From the NCBI GenBank assembly GCA_018287875.1, contig JAGVVL010000022.1:4588001-4652000 (forward strand): a stretch of 64,000 bases of DNA, written 5' to 3'. Source of the stretch: Nigrospora sphaerica. Its lineage: Eukaryota > Ascomycota > Sordariomycetes > Amphisphaeriales > Apiosporaceae. The notes under the pieces were generated by a model that worked only from the letters and a program-made list of their open reading frames with translations, searched no databases and was not told the origin of the DNA. This document shows positions 20,404 through 32,963 of the stretch, one piece after another (position 1 is the first letter of the stretch; every line of letters starts with the position of its first letter). A program made the position numbers and the translations under genes.

Positions 20404-23400
20404 CAGCATTCTCCCTGAACGTCATTAGAGCGGCGGATAGCACTGATTAAGAGTCTCCACTATACGATGAGCATGAGGACAATGTCCTCCTGGGATTCTC
20501 GGACGATACCCTACTGGACTTTCTACGGTCGCTTCGAGATGAGGTCATAGGGGACAATGGGGCTGCGAGCCGCAGATCAGGACTGCCCTTATCTCTCCAG
20601 CGAGGACAGGAGGTCCGACAACACGCTATCTCGAGTTAAGTCAACACCATGTACAAAACAGTGGCGCAAAAGGTCCAACCCGTCGACGACTACCCTTCAG
20701 ATGGTAGCATTCCAGGAGGCTCCACGTCTTGGAAAGGTGCAGTGCTAGCAGGAATCGAGATACCTACGAGAACAAAGGACGGGCCAATAAAGAATATACA
20801 ACCACGCTTCACGACTATGCTATTAGGATAAAGGTTAACTGACGACAGATTGGCGGAAGTCCTTGATCAGCTTAAGACCTTAAAGCTCACACCTTAAGAA
20901 ACGGCCGTCCTAAAGCAGATCTTATAGAATCGGGAAGCCTGTCTGGCATGGGACCCAATAGAGATAGGCTAAATCCGACACGAGATCTCACCCCTATACA
21001 ACATTCGGACGGTACCGCATGTGGCATGGCAAGTAAAGAACGTCCCAATCCCTGGAGCGCTACTACCAAAAGCAATTGAGGCCCTGAAGAAACGACTCGA
21101 GAGAGGTTGGCTTGAGGAATACCACGGACTATACCGCAACAGCTAGTTCGTCGTTGCGAAAAAGGATAGGAGCGTACGCCTTATTAATTCAGCTACACGC
21201 CTTAATGGTGTCACGATTAGAGACGCGCTCCTGCCTAGAGGTAGCGACGAGTTCGCTAAGCCCTTCGCAAACTGTTAGATACTCACCGGACTCGACTTAT
21301 TCTCGGGATACGACCACTGCGCACTTGCAGAGACCTTGAGAGACATGACAGCGTTCTCCACACCGCTTGGAGTCCTACGACAGACGACATTGCCGTAAGG
21401 ATTCACCAATTCACCAGGTCACTTCATTCGAGTGATATCCAGGATCTTGTTTAACATTCCCAAGGAAAAGGCCGATTTCTTCTTCGACGACGTCCCAGTT
21501 AAAGGACCCACAGAGCGTTATGCTAATCAAGAGCGCTTCCCTAGCATCCGACGCTTTGTGCTGGAACATCTAGAGAACCTAGATGCCGTGCTATTCAACA
21601 TAGAGCTCGCCGGAGTTTCCATTAACGGCGCCAAGTCCCAATGGTGCCAGCGTTAGATCGAAATCGTTGGCTATATGTGCGGTTCCGATGGCCGCAAGCC
21701 ACCTGAGAGGAAGGTTATGAAGATCCGCGAGTGGAACGCCTGCAGAGACGTTAGTGAAGTAAGGAGCTTCCTTGGTATGGCAGGATGCTTTAGAGCATAG
21801 ATCAACCACTATGCTATAAAATCGCAACCTTTAACAGAGCTACTACGGAAAGGAGCGCCCTTTACCTGGGGTCCTGATTAAGATTAAGCACTCAATACCC
21901 TGAAGAACGAGATCGCAGACGCAGTTGCGCTTCGAAAACCAGAGTACGGTACCTATTAGTTCTACCTTAGGACCGACGCATCTGGTATAGGCTAGGGAGC
22001 TGAACTTGGCCAACTGATTAACGATGAGCACCGGCTAATTCGCTTCGAGTCCGGATATTGGAACGACGCCGAGAAGAAGTACGACTCCGGTAAGCAGGAG
22101 TGTCTCGCCATTGTCAGAGCCTTACGGCGCCTACGACTGTACCTCTTTGGCGCCGAGTTCAGACTGGAAACGGACGCTAGGACGCTGCGAGACCAGCTCA
22201 ATGACTGTTCAATGAACCTACTGCCATCAGCACCACTGACAAGGTGGCTGGCATACATTAAGCTGTTCGCTTTCGAAGTACACCACTTGCTAAGCAAGAA
22301 GAACGTCATCGCGGACGCATTGTCACGCAAGGGCAGAGGACTATCCAACAACATCGACGACGCGAATAAAGGGGACATTGACAACTTTATTGACGCCAAG
22401 ATTAACACAACCGAGCCTGATCAACAGAACCCACAGACGAAGCTGGCCGAGTATCGCCACTACCTAGAGACATTACAGCTGCCAGACCAATTACGAGACC
22501 CTACTACTCCCCACCTGAGGAGAGTAGTTACTACGTTTAAGACGGAAGCCACCCGCTTCTTTGTCTACGAAGGAGTGATGTTTCGTAAGGCCACAACCAA
22601 GTCACCACCACGCAGAGCTGTGGAAAGCCTTAATCAGAAGAAGAATATCTTCGCCCAGGTACACGAGAATCTCGGACATAAAGGTCGAGACGCGACCTAT
22701 AAGAGGATTGCCAACTTATACTGGTGGGCCAATATATACACCGATGTTAAGCAGTGGTAGTCAGAGTGCCTCCAGTGTGCGAAAGCCTCTGATTAGCGAC
22801 CAATGGATGCGCAACTCTAGATGGAACCCACAGATATCCTTCAGACCTAGGTACTCGATATACAATACATACCAGCTTGCTAAGGATTCACCGCAACTGT
22901 CGAAGCGCGCTGCGAAGTATCAGGCTACCTTGAGGCCATGGCATTAAAGAAGATCAACTCAGCAACCATCGTGCGGTTCATCAAGTCACGCATCATCTAC
23001 TAGCATGGCTGCTTCCAGCGCCTTAAAGTAGACAACGGCCTAGAAAACAAAGGAGAGGTTATCAAGGCTGGCAAGAAGTTAGGCTTCACAGTCACACCAG
23101 GACCCGCCTACAGTTCGAAGACTTAAGGCTTAATTGAGAACGGGCATAAGAGTATTGCTAAGTCGCTAATAAAGATAACCGACGGGTCTGGCAAGAACTA
23201 GGTGGCGTTACTACCCTTAGTTGTGTGGGCCGATAGGACCGTGGTCCGGTACTTTGGCATGTCCTCATACCGACTCCTATACGGAAGGGAACCCTTGATG
23301 CCCTTCGAATTGAGCATTCCGACGTGGCGGATCATAAACTGGAACGAAGATATGAGCTAAGAAGAGCTGATCACCAGAAGGGTGCGAATGCTAGAGAACC

Positions 23401-23963
23401 GACCTGCGGACATCGAAGCGACTTGCCGAGCGATCGCGTCTCAGAGAAAACAACATGCGCAAGACGTTGATCAACGCAACAAGGCCAAGTTACAAAGTTC
23501 ACCGCTGACGACTGAGCATCTGGTCCTTGCTTACGACTACGTCCGCCATATCGACATGTCCAACGACCGGAAGCTCCAGTACCGATGGATGGGACTATAC
23601 AGGATCGTCGAAGCGTTGCCTCACAACCGTTTCAAGCTCCAAGATGTCACAGGAGTCCCCATCCGAGGAGTCTTTCACGGCGACAGGCTGAAGGCCTTTA
23701 GGAAGGACCCCGACGGAACCTGGGAACCGCTTGATACCGATAAGGATAGACGGAGTCAGGAGGACCTTCAAGCACCTATACCTGGTCCTGATCAAGACAA
23801 ACCACCCCCGAAAAGAAGGGGCAGACCACCGAAGAAACCTCTGCAAGAAATCAGTATCGATGAAGCCACGAGTTCAGGACTACCGCCGACCCAGTCAAGA
23901 ATCCAAGTTGAGATCCCTTCGGGCACACGGGAAGGCTACGTTAAGTATCCCGAGTACTTTTAG
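20404..23963 (+). pseudogene. pol: pol of element A copy 2, RIPed
   Basis: Aligns throughout with pol of copy 1 and has the same length, but carries dozens of in-frame TAG/TAA codons and many missense changes of RIP type. The catalytic FFDD box is still readable near 21480. The protease-to-pol register change is present here at the same place and with the same base count as in copy 1, which argues that it is real. Confidence 0.88.
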
Positions 23964-24327
23964 GCCTCCCAACGACCTTGTTTAAAAGGGATAGTCGTGG
24001 TACTTTCGCTGCATAGTTCCTTAGTTTCACCGATTTCCCGTTTTCCTTTTTACTGTTCTGGGGGACGTGTTGTACCTTTACGACGACATTCAGTTCAGAT
24101 CCTGCGCTTTAAAGCGCCGATTAGAACATTCCACTCGTTACCTGATAACTGCTGTCTAGCACAGCAGCATATCTTAACTTGAAAAGCGACGATGAAGAAG
24201 ACGATTGGATATAAATTATGGCCTCGGCATAAAGCTGGCCTATAAAGACCAAAGAAAGACCAGACTCCGAACGCGCATGCCTTAATTAAGGGTACACACA
24301 GGCGCAGCGTACACCTTTCCCCCTACC

Positions 24328-25225
24328 TTAGTTCCACGAAGCCTGGACAGCAAAGGAATCCCTGCTTATCTTTTCCAGTTCCTTTCCCTTGATAACCAAG
24401 CCGCCCTTGGTATCAGCAGACGACAGACCGAGCTTCGTCTTTCCCCTCTTCTGAAGATCTCCAAGTATCTTCCCATGGATACACCAGCTACACGAGGTAT
24501 TGCGTCCAACTATCAAGCAGTTACCGCAACTCGCATAATACTGAGGGAGAGAAACATAACCGAAGAATGGCGCTATGCTGCGCGTGTCCTCTATATCAGC
24601 ATCCCGCAGCAGGGACTCGCAATGTTCGCAAGGCATGGGGTTTGCTTTCCCATACGCCTGGACTAAGACAGCAGCTGCTGTCTCTCCTCGGGATAGCAAC
24701 TTGCCGATAACCTAGCCGAAGGGACTACCACGGTTTGCCTCCATAAAGATAGGTGGAAGCTGTTGATTAGGGCGGTACCACCTTAAGATATTCTAGATAG
24801 CCTGATTATCCTTCCCCTCGAATAACGCTTTATCGAACACCCACTATAAATAGGTGTGCTCATTAGAGGGTATAGTGGTGATAGTTAGATAGCCTAGGAT
24901 CTGATCAAGACATTCCACCAGTTAGAACGGGGCCAAGCACACTGGTTAGAGGGAAGCGACTTACCGCTAAATGAGTATACGAAATCGACTTCGAATTCTT
25001 GTTGCGCCTACCTTTGCTAAACTCCGAGTGCTCCAAGAAGAACTTGCGCACCTGCGACAAGTTGTCGAGATACAGTTTAACCATTTCGTCGCCTTCCTTA
25101 ACAGCCGGCATCAAATGGATTGCTTCGTTAGCGCGCACAGTGTACACAGCCCCGTCACGAAACCCCTGCCGCTGCGACTGCGATAAGAGAGGCAGCCGGT
25201 ACCGCTCTAGATGCTGGGAAGATAT
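24328..25225 (-). pseudogene. Antisense DUF3716-like gene of copy 2, start codon lost
   Basis: Same two-exon gene as 2337-3233. The start codon is ATA instead of ATG (25223-25225), and missense changes include a zinc-cluster Cys changed to Tyr (GCV to GYV). At the position where copy 1 lacks a base this copy has CTCCCTCAG and keeps the frame from the first cysteine pair to the end, which supports the 277-residue model. The lost start codon is the last RIP-type change before the un-RIPed part of the element. Confidence 0.78.
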
Positions 25226-25697
25226 GGCGACAACTTGAGGAAGATGTTGATCAAGACAATGAAGACATGAGTGTGTGTGTTGTTCTGGGGGACGAAGAGA
25301 GACCAGAGGCGCAATGATGCAAAGAACAAAAGAAGAACAAGGACGGGTACAGCCTAGTCAGGTCGAGACTCCGCAATCATTCCCAACGCCAAATGACAAC
25401 AAGTGACTAACAACATCGGATGGCCATTCAATACCGCAATCAACAACTCACCGAAAGCAGTCACGCGCCCTCCTTACGAGTCACAAAGCGACCTGGAGTC
25501 TCCTGGCCAAAAGCCTCCAAGGATAAGTATCTGACATCGCTCCTCTGCTCCCGCAAGCACTCCTCTTCCTCCAACAACATCCTCCGCACCTCTGGTCACC
25601 AGAGAACATCACACACTACTCGTACCCCGAACTGCACACTGTTAAGGAACCCTATTCTACCTTGATCACCTTCCTGTCTTGATCAAGACTTTCCACT
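25226..25697. promoter_or_regulatory. Internal divergent promoter region of copy 2, not RIPed
   Basis: Almost identical to 1864-2336 of copy 1, with one base less in a C run at 25568-25569. Carries the 14-bp TGATCA palindrome just before the start codon of the large ORF. Confidence 0.5.
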
Positions 25698-28503
25698 ATG
25701 GAAGACGTCCATTTCGGCCAGATGGAAGACTTCAACGTCTTCCAAGGGAAGAAGGCAGCGCTGGTGGCACTACAAGAGAGTATTGCGAAGGATTATGACG
25801 CTGACCTCTGGAGCGTCGAGACCAACGACAACCTCCCGATCAGCCATCCATTCGAACGCAGTGAGGACGGTATTCCCTTGATCACAAAGCTTCCGGACAC
25901 GGCAGTCGCGACCAAGGCCGAGAAAGTGACCCGCGACCGAGCGGAACCAACTGCATACTCAGCAGCGATCTGGGAAGCAGTACGTCGGTTCGTACTAAAA
26001 AGACCAGTCAGTTACCCAGACACCGAGAAGATCCTGGCGCTGTTATGGAATGCGAACAAAAGAACGGTCTTCCTTGGCACGATCAACACAAACCACAGCA
26101 CATGGAAAGAGCACATCTCACCCATGGCCAGGTCCAACTGGGAGAAAGGACTGTGCGACAACTTTGCCATCATGATCAACGCGAAGCACCCAGACAGCGA
26201 CAGAGAGAACCACCTGCTGTGCGTCTACGACAAGAATCGGCTCCACGTTTTCTCCCTTTCAAAATAACAGACGACCAGTACCTCGACTATGGGTACCACG
26301 CCGGCCGAGTGGTCTGGGAGCGCATCCTAGACGGGAGACGTGAAGGCAACTGGGGAAAGCAGTCCACATCTACAAGGGCATCCACGCGAGTGCATGCTGG
26401 GCAGACAACCACTTCATGATCCTGCTGGCCTGGCACCTCTCTCAAGGTACATTGATCAAGGAGGTCGTCAGGGAAGTCGTTAATCAACGCAACTTCACCG
26501 CTGCTATACGACGGATGTACCAGGTCATGCAGAAGAACTGCAACTTCCGTTTCGGTATCGATGACCATGGAACCGACAAAGACAACCTCCTACCCCTAGA
26601 AGAGTCGCCTAAGTACTTGTCTGCAGAGACCAAGCCCGGATCAAGGATCAGCTCACTCCACTGGGACGAACTGGAGAACCTAGGGAGAGTAATTGGACGC
26701 GAGAGATCCTCGGTACCCATGCCAAAGTGGGAAAGCACCACAAGGGACGACACACCAGTACGCAGCTGGGACTCACTACAGTCAACCCCGATCAAGACCA
26801 TGCGCGAGTCATTGACAAGACCCTTGCCCATCACGAACCAGAAGAACTGGAAGACAGGAACTCAGGACGCTGTCCTTCGTACCATCTTCAGGTACGCCGA
26901 AGGCAAGACCATGCTAGGAGCGGACTTTGACGCCCTCACATCGATGATCAACACGACGCTCAGGTGGTGTTTGACGGAAGACACACCGTCGGCGCTTGAC
27001 GACAAGCCCAACGCCCCAAACGACCTGAACAACGACATGCAAGCACGATTGCGAACGACCTACGCGGACGGCTACATCTGCATCTGCAGAGCAGCGCATG
27101 ACGATGAGGACTATGGTCCTTGGCCGCTGGTGATCTTTGCACCAGGACTACAGCGTGCTATGGTGTACACGTTTGGCGACAAAGATAACCAGGTCGTTGC
27201 CGAAAACACAGGAGAGTTGTTTCGACAGGCTTTAAGCAGAGCCAACCTTGCCGACAGGTTCCCGAACCTCAAGATCAGCTGGACGCCCTGCTATTGTAAC
27301 CGACAGCAACGCTGGCGCCACGCCTACATGGCTCTGTCAGTCATCTGGATGGTGTACAACATCAATAAGGACAGCAACTTCGTGCACATCTCCAGCAAGC
27401 TGCGCGGGGTGGAGAACCAATTGGACTATGTCATGGTCAACGAACTGGCAGCGTCAGTTGGGTTGAATGTGGACATGCAGCGGACCTGGGCCGCAGTGAA
27501 CACTGATCCGGATACACCGTCCACACAGACGTCAACAAGACAATCATCACGACCAGCATCGAGACCAGCCTCCCAAGAATCAACGCCTGCCGCCAGAGCA
27601 CGGCCTGATCAGAGACAAGCACCATCCACACCGCCCAACAGACAGAGGGGATCGTCCACAGGCCAGGCGTCAGGTCAGCCATCTGGTGGTCGCATAGCGC
27701 CGCCCTCAGCTAGAGAATTAACGCGCAGAGGTATCTCGAATATGACATTGACGACTCCCACGCCTACGCGTACGGCTGCTACCCCTAGGTCAAGCTCTTC
27801 ACAGAGACCTGGCGACACTGGCAACGAGCCAACAGCAGGCCCATCTAACAGCGGATTGACGAGAACGACTTCCAGAGGCCAGATCCCGGCCACAATCCCT
27901 GAGGAAGCCGCTGTTCAAGAGCGACCCACGCCAGGAGGTCCAGCAGACAGAGGCCGACGACAGACCCGTCGATCCACCAGGTCGGAGAGACATGCCGCCA
28001 GTAACCCAGAGCCCGCACAAGCAGCGCATACCGAGGAGCCTGCGCAGGACAACCCCACGGATCCGGACGTGGACTTAACAAAGAGCGAGTACCCTCAGGT
28101 CGGTACATTAACTAAGAGCAAGCACCACAAGCAGCCTCCCATGCCGACATACACGTACGACCCAAGCAGCACAGGGCAAGACCTTGTCTCTGACATTGAC
28201 GGTTCCTACCTGGGAATGACAAGAGGACAACGGGCGCAAGCCCTTGATCAAGGAGGTCGCTTAAGCTACGCAAGGGTTGGGGATACCAGAGAGGACGCTC
28301 TGACCCGTCCCATTCCCACGGCGCCTGCGGACTGGCGCGGATGGAACGACATGCGACTTCGCATGACCGCCTTGCAGGACGCTTGGCGACAGAACTTGCC
28401 GGTCCATAGAGGCCGACAAGAGCGCGCTGCCCGTCGCGCAGGAATGGTCGCAGGGAACGAGCCTGAGGAGATTGAGGAGGACATCTACGGGGTATCAGAC
28501 TAA
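25698..28503 (+). pseudogene. Large accessory ORF of element A, full length with two 1-bp contractions
   Basis: Codons 1-189 are open (25698-26267) and a 695-codon stretch is open from 26416. Between them the frame is lost by one-base deletions at 26254-26256 (CCC; copy 1 has CCCC) and 26352-26355 (GGGG; copy 1 has GGGGG). Together they restore the frame, giving 935 residues in the undamaged form. No RIP changes are seen, unlike the 8.6 kb upstream. The C-terminus, visible only here, ends in an acidic tail (EEIEEDIYG) after a long Ser/Pro/Thr/Arg-rich region. Possibly functional if the two contractions are sequencing errors. No family assigned with confidence. Confidence 0.72.
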
Positions 28504-28626
28504 TCAAGGCCTTGCATAGACTAGCCCCTTCATTAGAGTCTGGTCGCTCTCACACACACTGTATTTTAGTTGTGATGCTTTTTCATTTTGACATTCGGTA
28601 CGATCGCTTCCCAACTGGGGGACGGT

Positions 28627-28950
28627 TGAGACGGGGCTAGGGTACGTAAGCACCCAATGCCAGGGGTCTGATCAAGGACTTGCACCTATAAGTAGCTGTC
28701 CAGCTTCCACCGTAGAGATAAGACAACAACAAGACATGTTCACTTCCTTTTATCTTTTGAGACCATCACTCGTAACCGTTTTGTCCCAGTTATTGTCCCA
28801 GTTGGACCTCACTTTTACTTGGGTGATAGACATACCCTCGATCAAGGACTTGCACGTCCTAAATCGAGGGCATGTCTATCACATTATCAGGGATCGACCT
28901 CACGACCGCGTCTTTCCACCAGGCACTACACCTAGTGTTTGTCTGTTCTA
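28627..28950 (+). repeat. 3' LTR of element A copy 2
   Basis: 324 bp, same ends as the other LTRs. It matches the copy 1 LTR at the GTAGCTGTCC variant. The 60-bp hairpin here is best paired (CCCTCGAT with ATCGAGGG). The preceding ACTGGGGGACGGT is the only candidate polypurine tract and is a weak one. Confidence 0.92.
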
Positions 28951-31900
28951 ATAGTTATATAAGGTCTGCTATATATAATATTAGCTTATTTATAATCCTT
29001 TTCTTTAACTTTATAAAGGCTTATTCTTCTATTTCTGTTTATTAGAAATCGATGTCTTTATAAGTCAGGTTCATTAAGGGAGCTGCAATTTTTCCGAACT
29101 AAGGAATAAATATCCTATAGTAGTTTGCTAATCTTAAGAAGGATTGTACGTCCTTTATATCCTAAAGTGTTGGCTATTCTTTAACTACTAAGACCTTTGC
29201 TTCTTTTATCTGGATTTCGCCTACGGATATAACGTATCTAAAGTAGTTGATTTTATTTTTTTCGAATTTGCTCTTTTCTAAGTTCACTAGCAGCCTTGTG
29301 TCTTATAAGGCTTGCAGTACAAGTCAGGTATGTTTGCGATATTTCTCGAGGTTTTCCAAGTAAATCAGGATATTATCGAGGTAGATAATAACCAACTTGT
29401 CGATGAATTTTTATAGGACGTGGTTCATTATATTTTGAAAGCTTGCTGGTGTGTTAGTAAGGCCAAATAACATCACTAGGTATTTGTAATGTCCGAATTT
29501 GCAGCGGAAGGCTGTCTTCTACTCTTCGCCTTCTTTAATTCAAATAAGGTTATATCCGTTAGGTAATATTAAAGCCGTGAAAATAATAGCTCTACTTAGT
29601 TTATCGCGTAGCTCGCTAATAAGCGGTAGGGGGTAACAGTCTTTAATAGTGATAGCGTTAAGTCTCGATAGTCGATATATAGTCGCCATTTAACTCTGCT
29701 ATCTTTTCCTACTTTCTTTAGGACAAACAGGATCGGGTGTCCTATTAGTAAGTTTAATAATCGAATGTTTCCTTTCTTGAGATTCTTTTTAATGTATTCT
29801 CGGAGTACTTACTCGTGTTTTAAGTTAATCGGGTAGATCCTAGAGGGTTTCGACTGTTTTTCTTTTTATAAGGATATCTTATAATCTTATATACTGTGCT
29901 CTGGTATTTCTGTAAGCAGTTTTCTACTAAATAGGTTGTTGAACTCCCGGTACTGTTCTAGTACTTCGGGTCTAGGTTCGAGCTTAACTTCCTTAGCTTT
30001 TTTTTATTATAAGGTAGGCTCAAAGGGTTGTAGGCTTACTTAAGGGTCTGTTTCGTTAACGCTTCTTAAAGGCTAAGTCTCTTCACAGTGTATCCTACTG
30101 AAGTTGGCCTGTTCTTTAGTTGACTCTAGGATTGCTCTCCCGTAACTAAGGTATCTCTAAGATCAGGTTGTATCCCAATATATTTGCGATGTCGCAGTCG
30201 AGTTGCTCCTTCCGATTCTAGATCGTTATTAAGAAGGGCACAGTCTCTTATAATACGAGTTCATCGTTGTATTAGAAAGCTTCTCTATTGGCAGCGTGGA
30301 GTCGGTATAGGGTGTCCTTTTGCTTTCATAGTATCTGGAGCTTATTAACGATTCATAGAGAGAAATAATTTCTTTAGGCTCCGCTTTCGACTAATGCGAG
30401 TACTTTATATTCTAGGACCTATACTAATAGTACTAATAGTCCGTTTATATTGCGATCCTTTTAGTATATCGTGTATACGGACTTCTTATCCTGTTAAGCC
30501 AGCTGTAGTCCCTTTATAACTGGCGTCGGTTGTTTCCCGACTGTTTAGCTTGTCGCCTACAAGCAGCTCTGACTTATTTTGCGGCTTCTCTATCTTGCTA
30601 GGCTCCCCGATATCTTAGGTGTCCAGTGAATTCCCTTAGGGTTGGATCGTTATTTAAAGACGATATATACTCTATAGGGTCGATAGTCTCTAATGTTGTT
30701 GGAAGTGGTGGTTTGATCGAAAAGAGGAAGCAACCCCTTTATAAGGGCTTTTTCGATCTCGGAGGCCGTTCCTTAAGGATAAAGGAACACAGAAGAGTAG
30801 GAACTTCTCTTAAGGGGAGTATAGAGTGAGATCTCTAAGTTGCTTGCTTGCTTCTGAGACTATGTACACGATAAGGGAAGATTTAGCCCTTATTTATACC
30901 CTTTTAACCCTTTATCCTCTTAGTAATACAAAGAGGGGACGCGTAAGTGGGCGCGTAAGCAGTGACGTAGCTTAAAAGCACGTGGACGCTTATGGAACCT
31001 CGTGGGACCACGTGGAGGCTCGTGGAACCTTTTGGAAACTCGTAGAAACTTATAAAAGGTTCCAAGTAGCGTAGGCCATATATACGGGAAAAGCGGCCCT
31101 AGCTTTAGGGTAGGGTGGGCCGTGCTGTCGGGTAAGGTGGCCCGAGCTTTAGAGCAGTCTCGGTTAAAGGACTAGCTTTTTGATAAGTGCATAGCTAAGT
31201 CCTTAACAAAGGATAACGGTATAGGGGTAAGCCCTATACTTTTAACAAATGTCGACGTCCGGGTTAATAAGGCTCCTTCTTTTTTATAGTAAGAGGTCAG
31301 AACTTGGATTAGTTCCTTAATTTTATAACCGCCTGGGGGTACGAGTAGTTATACTTGCTTCTACTCTCGAAGCTTCTTCTTATAGCCTTCCTTTATCTTA
31401 GTCTATACTTCGGCCTTCTTAACCGCGTGTACACAGTATTAGTGCGTTATATATTGGTATTATTCGATATTGCCCGCTATACACTTACAAGGGTACTGTT
31501 AGGGTGCTTTAAGTAGTATATATCCTTCCCGGTCCGTGAGTTAGATAACAGTTTTATCGATTTCATCCTGCGTGTATAGGCTATAGATAGCTTATCTCGC
31601 GATTCGTCGCGGAAATATATAGTTCCTAAGTTTCTCGCCGAGGTGTTGTATATACAAGTCAAACATATATAAGATCCATGTTAATTCGTTATGTCGCTTT
31701 GCTTAAGGGTGCATTCGCTTATTGTCGCCGAATTCTGACCGTTACATCGGCCTGTAATCTCTAATAATGTTTATAAATCGATTAGCAACGTCGTTTTCTT
31801 CGAGGAACACTCCCTTAATAAGATCCATTTATTGTATTCAATAATCCGTCGTTAAATAGCTTATTCGTTAAGCTCCTTATTGGTATAGCGGTTTAGTTTA

Positions 31901-32963
31901 TAGGGCTCTGAAAATTCAACCTATCTTTAGAGCTGTTCTTTATTACTGCTGTTTATAAGGTAAGATCCTTTATTGGATTCTTCTTAAATAACTTATCGTT
32001 ATATTATCCTGATTGTACAAGTTTATTATAGCCTTTGGGGGTACTATCCAGCGCTGTCTTTAGCTGGCCGATGGGTACTATAGTTGTTGTTGTAATATAC
32101 TACCCAGCTAAGGTCGTTATAGTCTATACTAGGAGTACTCGTGGTTTCCTTTCCCACTTTATCTAATTTTGCAACCTCTTATCTCTAGATAGCGTTAGCC
32201 TATCGCTTTAAAACTAGGTTCTATTTACAAGGCTTTTTAGGTTCCGTGTATTAATATATAGTGAGTCCTTTTTTCCCACAGTTATAGCATTTGCTATCGA
32301 ACTTCGGCTTGCTATAGTGTGTTACGTTAAGGTCCATTAGTCCTATATAGTTGCTATAGGAGGTCTTATTTCTCTATCTATCGTTATGGCGTCGGAAAGG
32401 CTAGTTAGACTGTCGCTTCTTTCCGGTGTTGGTATTTATAGGTTTATAGATAAGCTGTTAGCCCTTACACTGTATCTTTCTCTTATAGAATCGGTTATTA
32501 ATACGTACCACGAGCTCGATATACTCGAAGAGCTCGCTAGCGCGATCTAATCTAGTTACCTCGTATTTGACGTCGTCCTTAAGACCTTGGTAGAATTAGG
32601 CGATATAGGCGTTATCGTTCTAATCTAGCTTAAAGATGATCTGTCAGAATTCGGCTACGTATATAGCGGCGGACCTTTTCTGCTGATACTTTATAAGCTG
32701 TCGTTCGGCTATACGGACTTTATTAGGGCTTCCAAAAATGCCCTTTAGCTTAGCTTCGAACGTCTTATAGTCTTCGAAGATCTCTTTTATTTTATTATCT
32801 TAAATACGGTCTTTGTTAGTTAAGTAGTCTCTTATTGTGGGTTCGAACCACGATAGAGCATCGCTTTAAAGGTATCTGGCAATGCATATAACCTTATTGA
32901 ATTCGTTAAGGAAGCTAAACAAGTAGTACTTTAAGTATGCCTTAGCTTAAGTAATGAAAATCT
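28951..32963 (-). pseudogene. RIPed Ty3/gypsy element D (gag to RT), broken by element A and a solo LTR
   Basis: On the minus strand, from right to left: a gag region with a zinc-knuckle trace (CYNCGKKG near 32275), then protease and RT. RT has a RLYIDYRDL motif near 29690 and a catalytic YLDN (from YLDD) near 29375. Stops and TA-rich codons are everywhere. A family B solo LTR (30697-31247) sits inside it. The element ends abruptly at 28950 where element A begins; RNase H and integrase are not found in this window. Confidence 0.8.
30697..31247 (+). repeat. Solo LTR, family B, with AATGT target duplication
   Basis: 551 bp from TGTTGGAAGTGG to TTTAACA, flanked by AATGT on both sides (30692-30696 and 31248-31252). 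Inserted in gypsy element D. Confidence 0.9.

Larger units (their letters stand above)
16646..28950 (+). mobile_element. Element A copy 2: complete 12.3-kb retrotransposon, RIP mosaic
   Basis: LTR to LTR with the same gene order as copy 1 but opposite orientation. From just inside the 5' LTR to about 25224 it is heavily RIPed (CpA to TpA on both strands, many stops). From there to 28950 it is almost identical to un-RIPed copy 1. The switch is abrupt. Its flanks do not match: ATAA before the 5' LTR, ATAG after the 3' LTR. This fits recombination or conversion between two copies, or a single changed base. Confidence 0.9.
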
